Of a stretch of DNA of 64,000 nucleotides, positions 46,001 through 55,000 are shown piece after piece. Origin of the DNA: Marthasterias glacialis (Eukaryota > Echinodermata > Asteroidea > Forcipulatida > Asteriidae). Where the stretch lies: positions 17,016,397 through 17,080,396 of the forward strand of contig OU452219.1 in NCBI GenBank assembly GCA_911728455.2, in the 5' to 3' direction. Below the pieces are notes generated by a model. The model was not told the origin of the DNA and made no database searches. It was given only the letters and a program-made list of their open reading frames with translations. The translations under genes were made by a program, and so were the position numbers. Numbering within the stretch: position 1 is the first letter of the stretch; the number at the start of each line of letters is the position of its first letter.

Positions 46001-48431
46001 GCAGCAAACAAATCATGACGTCACTGGAAGTACTGAATCCCCGGATGGTCTGCACTGAGCAATGCTTCAATGAGTAACAACAAACAGCCCTTTGACAGAG
46101 GAGTAATTTCTTGAGACAACTTTCAGGTACCGACTGCTGTTATTCTGATTTTGGCTTGAGGCGAGGGTGAAAAGAAGCTCGGAAACTGCATTTGTATAAA
46201 CGAATAACCACGCCTCCTACAATTCTGTCACCGTTTTTCCGTGGTAGATATAGTTGTATTTAGGGATGTAAAACTTTTTTTAAAGAAAGACTTCTAACGT
46301 GGCCCATCCTCTTTAAGTGGGTCAAAGGTTTATCTATACATGCCACCCGGAGGTTCTAAAGGCTAGTATCTGGCAGTATTCACACTCCTCGAAGTGTGGT
46401 GTCAGATGTTCGGGCCAGGACGCCTGTTGAGTCAAACAACACTTCACACGATTTCTTAGTATTTCTAGAACTTGAAAGCCTTGTCATCATGATCCAATAT
46501 CCTACAAGATCCGGCTGCACAAAAAAATGTTAAACTCTGCAACCATTAATCATTGTAAGTAGAATGGTGCCACACTGTACTTTACAAGTGAACAATTGGT
46601 TTAGAAGTGCACCACAGAATCTACCCTAAAACTTGGGAGAAACACGGCCCCGGGGAGGGGGGAAGAGGGGGCGGGGAGAATCTCGGGGGAAGAGGCTTTA
46701 TTAATATTACCTGTCTCTTCTGCATCGTGAGATGAGACTTCCCAGGTCCCCGCCCTCACAGTATTCCATAATGATATAGATAGTGGTACTGTTCCGATCA
46801 ACTATGCGGTCATAGTAGCGGACAATGAACTCATGACGAAGCTCTCGGAGTAGATTCACCTCAGAAACCAGCATCTGTTTCTCTGTTTCGGACATGCTGC
46901 CATAGTCGATCTCCTTCCAGGCTAGGATCTGTGTATGGACGAATTGACTTTAATGAAAACAGACTTGTTTCCTTACTGCCAATGTCAATGAAAATGGCTT
47001 TCAAATTGCATAATTGCCTAAGTGTCAGCTGGCCTTCAAAAATGTTTTATTTCAATTTGTTTGGATGAAAATAGTTTTACATTTTTAAATATTGAAAGCT
47101 GGTAGGCATAACGTTTCTGAAGATACTGTCAATGAACCTAGTTTCAGTTTGTCAAATGCACTTTCTGCTCAAGAAATGATGCTTTGCAAATGAACAAAGC
47201 AGCCCAGAGTTACTTTGAGGCCACGGCTTTGGTGGAGGTCCCAAGTCACCAGGGCTGGGACTCCTTTGAGTTTGAAACTAGCTGACCTGTACCCATCATA
47301 TTTACTAAAGTAAATTACTTAGTTTATTACTTGAAAATATTGGCCAGTTTAGAATAATGGGGTTACAGTTTTTCACTCTCCTATTCCTAGTCCTACCTAC
47401 TTTTTTTCTTTTTTAAGGCTACTTAAGTTGTAATAAGAATGAGCCAACACAGTGGATATTTTACAAGTGATGGTAATATGATGGCAGATCATACTTCTAT
47501 TTTTTTTTATAGCACCCTCTTTGATGTGTACTTTACAAGACTCGCCGACATATAAATAAGGTAATTATTCATAAATTACCAAATATATCGACCACATCCT
47601 CATAGCCGAGCGGACTAAGTCACCGCCTAGACCCCAAAACTGGAATGCTGTACTCCTTTTTTTTTTTAGATTTTGACATTATTGGTCGTGGCGCTTGCTG
47701 TAGCCTACTCCTTTTGTTAGATTTTGTTATAATCGGTCGTACGACTGATAATTTCAAAATCTCAAAAAGGAGTACAGTTACTAGGTCTAAGTTGCCGGTA
47801 AAATTATCTATCATTGCCTAAAAATACAAATGTAGCCTAATTAATTGGTATACAAATATAGACCTTATGGTTATGCGTATGACGTCACTATATGAGCATT
47901 TACAGGAACGGGCTGAGGTCAAAAAAGCTACAACGCACGTTTGATGCTGCATTTGACCTCAAAGATGGCAGCGGGTGCATAACAAGGTCTATTAATATAG
48001 GATATGCACAGGCCACAGCCGCTTTCCTACAGTAAACTTAGGGCTGTTTTAACCTCAGTGAGGGCGCTGCTTGTACACATCTCTATGGGACTCATGACGT
48101 CAGACACATAAGGTCTATCTTATTTACTCTTGTTTATTAAGCTTAATTAACACTGAATTAATAATAATAAACAAATAAAGTAGTCAGAACTGATGAATGA
48201 TGATTCATTGTAAAACTAGCGTAAGATTCATAGACATTCATTAGAAATTTCATTCATTATTGACAATGTCATAACATGTTGTCAAAGAACTAAAATCTTA
48301 GACTAGAGTCTAGAGAAAAAAAGAGAACCACAAACCTTTCCATCACTTTTTCTTCTGATTTTCTTGCATTTCCCATACGAACCCGATCCTATGGTGCTGA
48401 TTACTTCATAATCACTGATTTTAGACGGCAT
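39795..48431 (-). CDS. NEK2: NIMA-related kinase 2 (8 coding exons, 467 aa)
   Basis: Exons are 48336-48431, 46711-46928, 45275-45512, 44031-44113, 43655-43781, 42080-42381, 41882-41961 and 39795-40054; all introns are GT-AG and the phases close. NEK2 is a centrosomal Ser/Thr kinase that dissolves the centriole linker at the G2/M transition. Seen are the glycine loop IGSGSYG (14-20), Lys37 in ILAWKE, the HRDLKPANVF loop (Asp140), DFG (158-160), the activation segment TSFAKTFVGTPYYMSP, a coiled-coil region with repeated KKREEAL/RRRED motifs (about 298-375), RVHF (398-401, PP1-docking type), a KEN box (408-410) and a C-terminal Met-Arg. Human NEK2A (445 aa) has the same features in the same order. 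Reading past the exon 7 donor gives an alternative tail (to 41760) without KEN or Met-Arg. It is head to head with ATXN3. Confidence 0.95.
41040..41216 (-). mobile_element. tRNA-derived SINE in NEK2 intron 7
   Basis: On the minus strand it has a head with GGTCTAGTTGCTAAGACACC, a B box GGGTTCAAATCCAACC, and the common body with CATTGATGTGTT on the plus strand. It is more diverged than the 18-kb copies. Confidence 0.7.
41537..41710. repeat. Dispersed repeat, paired with 26578-26752
   Basis: Shares GCTGGCCAAATCAGAGAAAT, GGGCATGCTGGCCAA and GGGCATGAGGCCAATGGCC in order with the copy in DDHD1 intron 2. The ends CCTCGATCTTA and TAAGATCGAGG are inverted repeats. Confidence 0.78.
41882..41961 (-). 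CDS. NEK2: NEK2 exon 7
   Basis: Encodes AETLLSQYQLTRLNLNDRVK and ELRTEK, the end of the coiled-coil region (human RAENLLKNYSLLKERK). The donor AAAG|GTAAAT gives the phase needed by exon 8. Without splicing, the frame continues 41 codons to TAA at 41762-41760. Confidence 0.88.
42080..42381 (-). CDS. NEK2: NEK2 exon 6
   Basis: Encodes the end of the kinase domain (RPSIDDILKHPRI; human HRPSVEEILENPLI) and a charged heptad region with KKREDALKKREESLRRRED and REKLADEKLTR, matching human KAREERLEQKEQEL and RERLAEDKLAR. Phase 0 in, phase 2 out. Confidence 0.93.
42920..43270. repeat. Two partial copies of the 26.9-kb dispersed repeat
   Basis: ACTGGGTTCTTTTACATGCA (42970) and TAGGTTCTTTTATGTGCAT (43163) each introduce the same CACAACACA(C/G)AGGACCTAAG block; the second copy adds AATGGTTAAGTGTCTCGCTT. 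The copies lie in NEK2 intron 5. Confidence 0.65.
43277..43469. mobile_element. Foldback element, best copy of the 'GCCCAATTTCAT' family
   Basis: Starts GGGCCCAATTTCATTGAGCT and ends AGCTCTATGAAATTGGGTCC; the inverted ends also include GCTTAAGCA. About 190 bp, non-coding. Sister copies are at 8052, 52212 and 58578, and a partial one lies near 13310-13450. Confidence 0.78.
43655..43781 (-). CDS. NEK2: NEK2 exon 5
   Basis: Encodes PPFTAINQQNLAVKIKEGKF, then SSELNDLISKMLKTN of the kinase C-lobe; human NEK2 has PPFTAFSQKELAGKIREGKF and SDELNEIITRMLNLK. The acceptor is CCTTATTTCAG and the donor is AAT|GTGAGT. Confidence 0.93.
44031..44113 (-). CDS. NEK2: NEK2 exon 4
   Basis: Encodes EQMNHCSYNEKSDMWSLGCL and IYELCSL, the kinase subdomain IX region (human EQMNRMSYNEKSDIWSLGCL). 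The acceptor is TTTTTTTCTAG and the donor is TTAAG|GTAAGT, phase 2. Confidence 0.94.
44353..44505. mobile_element. 153-bp element with TAGACCGTTCCGGC termini
   Basis: Exact 14-bp inverted ends TAGACCGTTCCGGC (44353) and GCCGGAACGGTCTA (44492-44505). It lies inside another repeat whose CAATTTCATAAAACACCAAG and GATATCACACTTTCCTTAGC parts flank it. It can be read as a TA-flanked element in NEK2 intron 3. Confidence 0.75.
44759..44828. repeat. 35-bp tandem duplication
   Basis: ACAATAGACCAATCCATTAA ... CACCTCTCA is present twice head to tail (starts 44759 and 44794). Confidence 0.9.
45275..45512 (-). CDS. NEK2: NEK2 exon 3, catalytic loop
   Basis: Encodes KYLEEDFAWKILRQITLALH, VLHRDLKPANVFLDSIHNVK, LGDFGLARVLQHDTSFAKTF and VGTPYYMSP. 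It contains the catalytic Asp140, the DFG aspartate and the activation-loop TSF and GTP motifs. The acceptor is CATTACCACAG and the donor is CCT|GTAAGT. Confidence 0.96.
45815..46316. mobile_element. 502-bp TTAA-flanked element in NEK2 intron 2
   Basis: TTAA-AGAGGATGGGCCA (45815) faces TGGCCCATCCTCT-TTAA (46316); the 13-bp termini are exact inverted repeats. No transposase frame. TTAA targeting is characteristic of piggyBac-type transposition, but the terminal bases are not the usual ones, so the superfamily is open. Confidence 0.75.
46711..46928 (-). CDS. NEK2: NEK2 exon 2
   Basis: Encodes ILAWKEIDYGSMSETEKQML, VSEVNLLRELRHEFIVRYYD and IYIIMEYCEGGDLGSLISR. Lys37 is the ATP-anchoring lysine and EVNLLREL is the helix-C region. 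The acceptor is CATACACAG; the donor GACAG|GTAATA leaves phase 2. Confidence 0.95.
47628..47789. mobile_element. Foldback MITE, 'CCCAGTAACTGG' family, copy 3
   Basis: TAGACCCCAAAACTGG at the left and TACTAGGTCTA at the right are diverged versions of the ends seen at 30116-30197. GCTGTACTCC, TTAGATTTTGACATTATTGG and ATTTCAAAATC mark the arms. It interrupts a tRNA-like segment (47601-47627) in NEK2 intron 1. Confidence 0.7.
47858..47991. mobile_element. Short element with TAGACCTTATG termini
   Basis: TAGACCTTATGGTTATGCG at the left and GCATAACAAGGTCTA at the right form imperfect inverted ends. Related sequence is found at about 48090-48118 and 57926-58075. Confidence 0.55.
48336..48431 (-). 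CDS. NEK2: NEK2 exon 1 (start codon)
   Basis: Encodes MPSKISDYEVISTIGSGSYG and KCKKIRRKSDGK. Human NEK2 begins MPSRAEDYEVLYTIGTGSYG followed by RCQKIRRKSDGK, so the start codon is certain. The donor is AAG|GTTTGT, phase 0. Confidence 0.96.
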
Positions 48432-49040
48432 TTTGAAAGGATTTTCACGGTCAACATCAGCAGCAAACAGACTAAAAGACTATTAGTTCTTTTCTTGTTT
48501 GTCGTCCACACAACTTTAATTCAACATTACCTCATGTCATGGCAAATGCCAGCTGACCATTGATGCAAATCTCTAGCCCAATGTTTAGTTCGAATATACC
48601 ACCGATAACAGAGCTTTTCATTGGTCCATTATTATCAAAAGCATAATCTCATTGGTTTACGATTAAGGTCAGGGGTTAGAAATTAAAAGCCACTTGCTAG
48701 TCTGGAGTCCTTTTCACACATACTATTTACATAACAATACGGGGTGCAGAAAGCCGATGCCAGGGTTGGACCATTTCATTTTATTTTAAGGGATGAAAAA
48801 TACTAACAATAATTAGTTTAGTTTATCATTTGTTCATTAAAAAAACAAAAACAAATAAATTTGTTTCTTTTATATTAAAAAAAAAATGTTTATTAATATT
48901 AAAAAGCTTACTATTGTTTAAAAATAAAAAAGTATTTATTCGCTTTTTTTAAATACTTATACTTTACCTGTCACTAAATCATCAATTCCACCTAGATACA
49001 TTATCTTAATAAATCACATGAGGGCGTCTTCCAGATCAAC
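48432..49040. promoter_or_regulatory. Bidirectional NEK2/ATXN3 promoter interval with CCAAT boxes and TTCGAA
   Basis: Only about 610 bp separate the two start codons. On the minus strand, reading towards NEK2, CCAAT occurs at 48655-48651 and 48624-48620 (31 bp apart) and TTCGAA at 48594-48589. Another CCAAT points towards ATXN3 at 48578-48582. Spaced NF-Y boxes followed by a CHR element (TTYGAA) are a known layout of G2/M promoters bound by DREAM/MuvB and B-MYB, and mammalian NEK2 is periodically expressed. The region 48840-48990 is AT-rich. No TATA box is convincing. Function in this species is inference. Confidence 0.55.
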
Positions 49041-49064
49041 ATGGATGCTATTTTTCACGAAAGA
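49041..49064 (+). CDS. ATXN3: ATXN3 exon 1 (start codon)
   Basis: A 24-bp coding part, MDAIFHER, matching human MESIFHEK. The donor AGA|GTGAGT is in phase 0 and joins exactly to QEGSLCAQHC in exon 2. Confidence 0.92.
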
Positions 49065-52000
49065 GTGAGTAAAAAGGCAATTATTGTTTTTACTTTATTT
49101 CCGTGAATATTTGAGACGTTTTAGACCATGAGACATATCACTACATTGCTTTAAGAAAGTATGAAAGATGGCTGCACTATTTATTCATTTACCTCATTCG
49201 ATTTCTTTCATTATCACTCAAGACTCGGACTCAATTGTCAGTCTATCTATCGTGGTGTATCGACTATCGTGATCCACTGACTTAATAAGATTAAGAAAAA
49301 GAAAAAAATGTTTGCGGAAAACACCAACTCTTTTTTGTTGAGTTTTTTTCTTGTAAAATTTTAAAATAATACATTGTATACAATAAGATAGTGGATATAT
49401 TGCCTGCATCGGTTAAGTTTTAGTAAATGCTATAAATTAAAAAAGAATAGTCGACATAATATAATTTGTATAGCGTATTAAATTAAAGCACAGGTCGGGT
49501 TGGCTCAGTGTTGTTTCTTTCCTCACCTTCCACTTCGCATTTCGGTCACTTCGTACCCAAGTCACTTCGTACCCAAGTCACTTCGTACCCAAAGTTTCTC
49601 ACCCAAGTCACTTCGTACCCAAGTCACTTCGTACCCAAGTCACTTCGTACCCAAGTCATTTCGTACCCAAGTCACTTCGTACTCAGTTGCCTTTGTTTAA
49701 CGTTGCCTGCCGCCGCCATCAAGGGTGCGTTCCGAAAAAGGATTAAATCTGCGTGGCATTCCTATCGACCAAATGCCCGTCAATCATTCTGCCTGGGTTT
49801 AATAGTTCATTATTTTCTTTCATCATGCAGACATCCGTCTGTGGTAGATGATTAATCACCGTTTGAAGTAATACTTTCTCCGCCATTAAAAAAATTCCTA
49901 ACTTACCTTTGTCATGTGTCCAGTTATTGACTTTTCTCAGACACCCCTGCGTTCTAACATTGGCTGGTCCGATTACGATGGAGAATTGCACGCATTGAGG
50001 GCGCACTTTAAACAACTTGTTGATTAAAATTTTCCGGTCCTTATTTTAACGCCGGTCATAATTTCCGATGTATTTTTGGTGTAAAAATGCAAAACTGAAT
50101 CTGAACGTAGATATTTCAAAGGAAAGAACAGTATTAAAAGTAAAATTATTATTATTATTGTTACGATTTTTCAAAGGAAAGAACAGTATTCAATGTAAAA
50201 TTATTAGTAGTAGTAGTATTTTATTCTGTAAGTATTTTAGAAAACCAACAAACAAAATTATTTTATACTCAAAAAAACTTACGGGCATTCAGGGAAAAAA
50301 GTATTTCAGAAAAATAAAATAAAAAATCTGAACTAAAAATGTTCAGATGCTGTTAATAAAAATGATAAAAAACAAACCAAATTTTGCAAGTATTTTAGAA
50401 AACCAACAAACAAAATTATTTTATACTCAAAAAAACTTACGGGCATACCTTTAGAAACATGCCTAATTAATAATATTCGATACTTCAAAAATGTTGCAAA
50501 GGGCGCCCTCAGTAGTTGTGCTTAAAAATCACGTAAGTTGGACCACTCCAAAAATGAAGCAGGGTGTTTACAAATAATAGGATTAAAAGGAACGTAATTA
50601 AAATGAACAGGACACTTTAACAAATGTTTATCTACATTTTTTATTCGTGATAATTAAATTATTATAGCTAAGTCACTTGGGTACGAAATGACTTGGGTAC
50701 GAAATGACTTGGGTACGAAATGACTTGGGTACGAAGTGACTTGGGTACGAAATGACTTGGGTACGAAGTGACTTGGGTACGAAGTGACTTGGGTACGAAG
50801 TGACTTGGGTACGAAGTGACCGACATTCTCCACTTCTTGTCCCACGATCATGCTATGTTTCATGTTTCAGCTGTGTATAGGCCTGTGTGCATACCTTACG
50901 CAAAGTTTAATATCACAAAATAACCGGCCCAAAAACAACTGCTGGTCCCAAGATCTAGAGTACACTGGTATAGATGACCCAAGACTCATTATCAGGTAAC
51001 TGGGGGGCTGTACTCCCTTTTTCAAAATTTTGACCACCAGTGGTACTAGCGCCCCAGGGAAGCATGTGGGTATCCGCTGTGAGGAAGACGATCAAATTAC
51101 GACATAGACTCAACAAAATAGCTGAAAAATCACCTACTGGCTTCTCAAGATATCAAAGATGAAATGAAATGCATTTAATTGTACTGTCGATCATTTTTTC
51201 GTTTTACCAGCAAGAGGGCTCACTGTGTGCCCAGCACTGTCTGAACTCACTTCTTCAAGGTCAGTATTGGGTATATCATAATCATAACTTAATTTTACCC
51301 TTAAATGCCATCGATAAACAAATGGATGATATTTTTAAAAGAAACACAACTCTTCCAATTTCGGTTTTATTATGAATCTGTGTAAAAGAAACTTAGTGTT
51401 TATTAATTTAAGTATAATAATTAATCACTTAACTTGGGAGAGTAAGTGAAACACCTTTTTTATAAGTTGCAAAGACTGGGAACGAGGAAACGCCTACTGT
51501 TCCACTAAAAAGGCTGGTTTACAGTTGGTTGCGTGATGATAATTGCTGGATGCTGTCATTGCAGTCTATAATTGACTATAAAACACGTCCACATCAATGT
51601 TACCATCATGAGACCATTGCGCGACCGACTCTGAACCAGTCGTTTTATGTTTTCTAACGATTTCTGTACAATGTACACCACTATTGGACCTTTGGCTTTA
51701 CATTCATTTTAAAGGACAAAGCAAGTTTGTATAAAGTGCTTGTATACCATAAGACACAAATGCCACAACTGGCCAGGCTAGGATGCAAACCCAGTTCTGT
51801 AAGAAACGGCAAAACCTCTTTAAGTATGGCCACGGCACTACACCAGCCACTGTCAGGGTGGTTTTATCAAATAAGTATTGTTTTTGTTTTTTATTTAATT
51901 TCATTTAAAACATTTGCATATGACATCTGCACAAGTCACTACTGAATTGAGGTCAAAGGAGTGATGTATGCCATACTAATTTATTAATGGAAAGTGGTTA

Positions 52001-55000
52001 CTGAATGTGTTTGTCTCTTTATTGACACCAGGTCCTTATTTCAGTGCTGTGGACTTGGCAGACATCGGAAGGGATCTCGATGAAGCTGAGAGGGCAACCA
52101 TGGCTGAAGGAGACATCACTTCTCCTGAATATCTCAGGTTCATCCAGGTAAGTTTTGTGTTGGCTGGAATTGCCGTTCTTCAAAGAATTCTGATTCTTCC
52201 ATTGAACTCAACATCAGGGCCCTATCTCATCAAGCTGTTAAGTGCAGAACATTTCTCAGCAAAGAAACAAATCTTGTTTTATAGCAGAGATAGGTTACTG
52301 GCCAAATTATCATGTAAACGTATATTGTTTGAGACTGGTTCCTTGCTAGTTTTTGCCTTGAAGAAAAAATTTGCTAAGCGCTGTTTTCTGCTTAACAGCT
52401 TTTATGAAATTGAATTTTGTACAAATATATTATTGAGTACCTTGATAATCTAGCTCACTGAAAAGTAACGTGTGTGGGAAACATCTCTTGAGAAGTACTC
52501 GGATTTTGTGCTTTATCTCTTCTGTAGCAACCATCCAGCAATATGGATGACAGTGGGTATTTCTCAGTGCAGGTCATAGGTCGAGCGATGAAAGTCTGGA
52601 ACCTAGAACTCCTCCCGTTTGGTAGTACAGAAGCAGTGGAGGCAAATATACATCCAGAGTAAGTGACATCCATGCGAAGGTACAAGGTAGATGTGTTCTT
52701 GGCAAGGAAACTTAACCCTTTCTTTACCATTGGCGACTTTTGTTGCCCAAGCTTGCTTCGTTGCGTGTAAACACACAACAAAGTACTCAAGCCTCCGCAC
52801 AAAGGCCATTTGTTATATAGATGTAGTTTTATCCATATTCACCCTCCATACCCAAGCTTACCATCATTGGAAAGAGAAAGATTGGATCTTTCTAATGGTG
52901 GTAAGATAAAATAGGGTTGGTATTAATGCTATTCCTTCAAGTTGGAGTGGAAACATCTGAAATGCTAAACACCTATGGAGCGCCATATGGTTGTGAACAA
53001 AAATGTGTTTTGAGTTTACAGATAACACTGAAGAAACAAAGACCAATAACTTGGACATTTATTGGTCGGTCTGAATGATTTTTGGACTATATAAATGGGA
53101 ATTAAATAATAAGACATTTTTTATTACTTATTTTGCTGCTACAAGGTGATAATAGAGTTTGTAAAATTGGCCTTTGCACATAAGCTTTTTGTTGTGTAAG
53201 AATGTGTACTTCAAGTCTGATTGGTCAATCAATCCAGTCACCAGCGGTTGTTTATGATAAAACAATTTGTTAATGAGAAGGGTTAAGACGTCAGAAATCA
53301 TGTATTGCTAAGGTCATTTTAACAAGTTCACCAAAACACAAAAGGTTTGTCAAACTCAAAGGATGAGCTTGTTTAATTTTAGTAGTCATGAAAAGCTGCC
53401 GAGTGATACAAACAATCCATTGAATAATATAATGTTTACATCAGGAGTATGAGCATTAGTTGTTTGGTTTTCCATTCACTCTTTTTTCCTAACAATGTAA
53501 GAAATTACAACTTTCAGTGGATAGTTACATATCCTTTGACATTCAGATTCAAGCTAGTCTCTAGTAATTTCAGAGGCTGAAATTGTTCCATTTTTCCGTT
53601 GACATATTAATTTTTTCCTCAGACGTGAAAAGGCTTTTATATGCAACTTCAAGGATCACTGGTTGACTATCAGGAAGATTGGCCGACAGTGGTTTAACCT
53701 CAACTCATTACTCACAGGCCCAGAGCTCATTTCAGATACATACCTTGCTATGTTTCTTGTTCAACTGCAAAAAGAAGGTTGGTTTGACCCCCCACCTTCA
53801 TGAAAAGTTGGCACGGAACTTTCTTAAGATTTCTATATCCATGTAAGCTCCATCAACACCAAAAGCTGATAAGATCGATGCATGTTTTCATGTCGACCGC
53901 AGTCGGATTGGTTGCTTACAGTTCTTAACCCATCAACCTCTAACCAAACTAGGGAAAGGATTTTGAAGAGTTTTGAGGTGTTGTGGCAAATGCAATATCA
54001 GGTTTCTACACCATCAGTACAAGATTTTATCTGTGAAATATTGTATCTAATTCAACATTACTCCCAATCAAAAGACACTACAAAATATCATTAAAAAAAA
54101 TACAGCAAGGTAAAAAGTGAAATAAAGAAATTTTGTATTTGCAACAGTTGTTTATCAAAATGGAACTTTAATCATGATAAGTGTCCAAGCAGTTTTATTT
54201 GGACATGAGATTAATAGTTTGACATATTTTGTGTGATTGTGCGTTTTGTTCTGCAACAGGGTACTCGTTGTTTGTGGTCCGAGGCATGCTACCAGATAAT
54301 GAAGCAGACCAGCTCCTCAATCTCATCCCCGTCGTTCAGACTGTAAAACCTCGCTTACTGGTTGATGTCACTCGGCAACAAACAACAGCATCCACCTCGA
54401 CCTCAACAGGGGAATCGTCCTCGGGGAAGAGGTTGGTCAGTCTGGAGGACCTTCACAATGCACTGCAGGCAAGCCAGAGTGTGGAAGCCGGGGGAACCTC
54501 AAGAGGTGAGAGACTGGGCGGCATCATTGAGGATGACAACAGTCAAGAAATGGCTCATGCTATGAAACTCAGCATGCAAGGTATTACCTCCTGTGTGTGC
54601 TTCTAAAATATCCAGAGGAATTTCATAAATAACCATAGAGATTGGTAAACTTCATAAGTGGGTTTTATTTTATGCATTTATTTATAATCGGCCAAATTCA
54701 CCATACTGCCCCTATCTAAACACAGGCCTAATACTTCACGGAGGCAACAGAGGCAATTGCCTCCATTGCCCCTGGTCATTGCCTAGGTGCCCCTGAAATG
54801 TTCCAGTCGAAATTTACAATTTCCTCATAGAGGTGTCCTGTATCAAGAAGAAAATGCCTTGGTGCCCTTGCCCTTTCAAGAACGAAGCATACAGGCTTGT
54901 AAAAACAACTTATTTTATCGAGTAAACAATCAAACGCTTTAGACTCGTCATGTTACTCCCTTGTAGTTTGCACCGGGGGTTAGCTCTCGTGATTCATGGT

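Noticed and set aside
49545..50820. CRISPR-like arrays
   Set aside because: The 16-bp units are directly adjacent with no unique spacers, and this is an animal genome. They are minisatellites.
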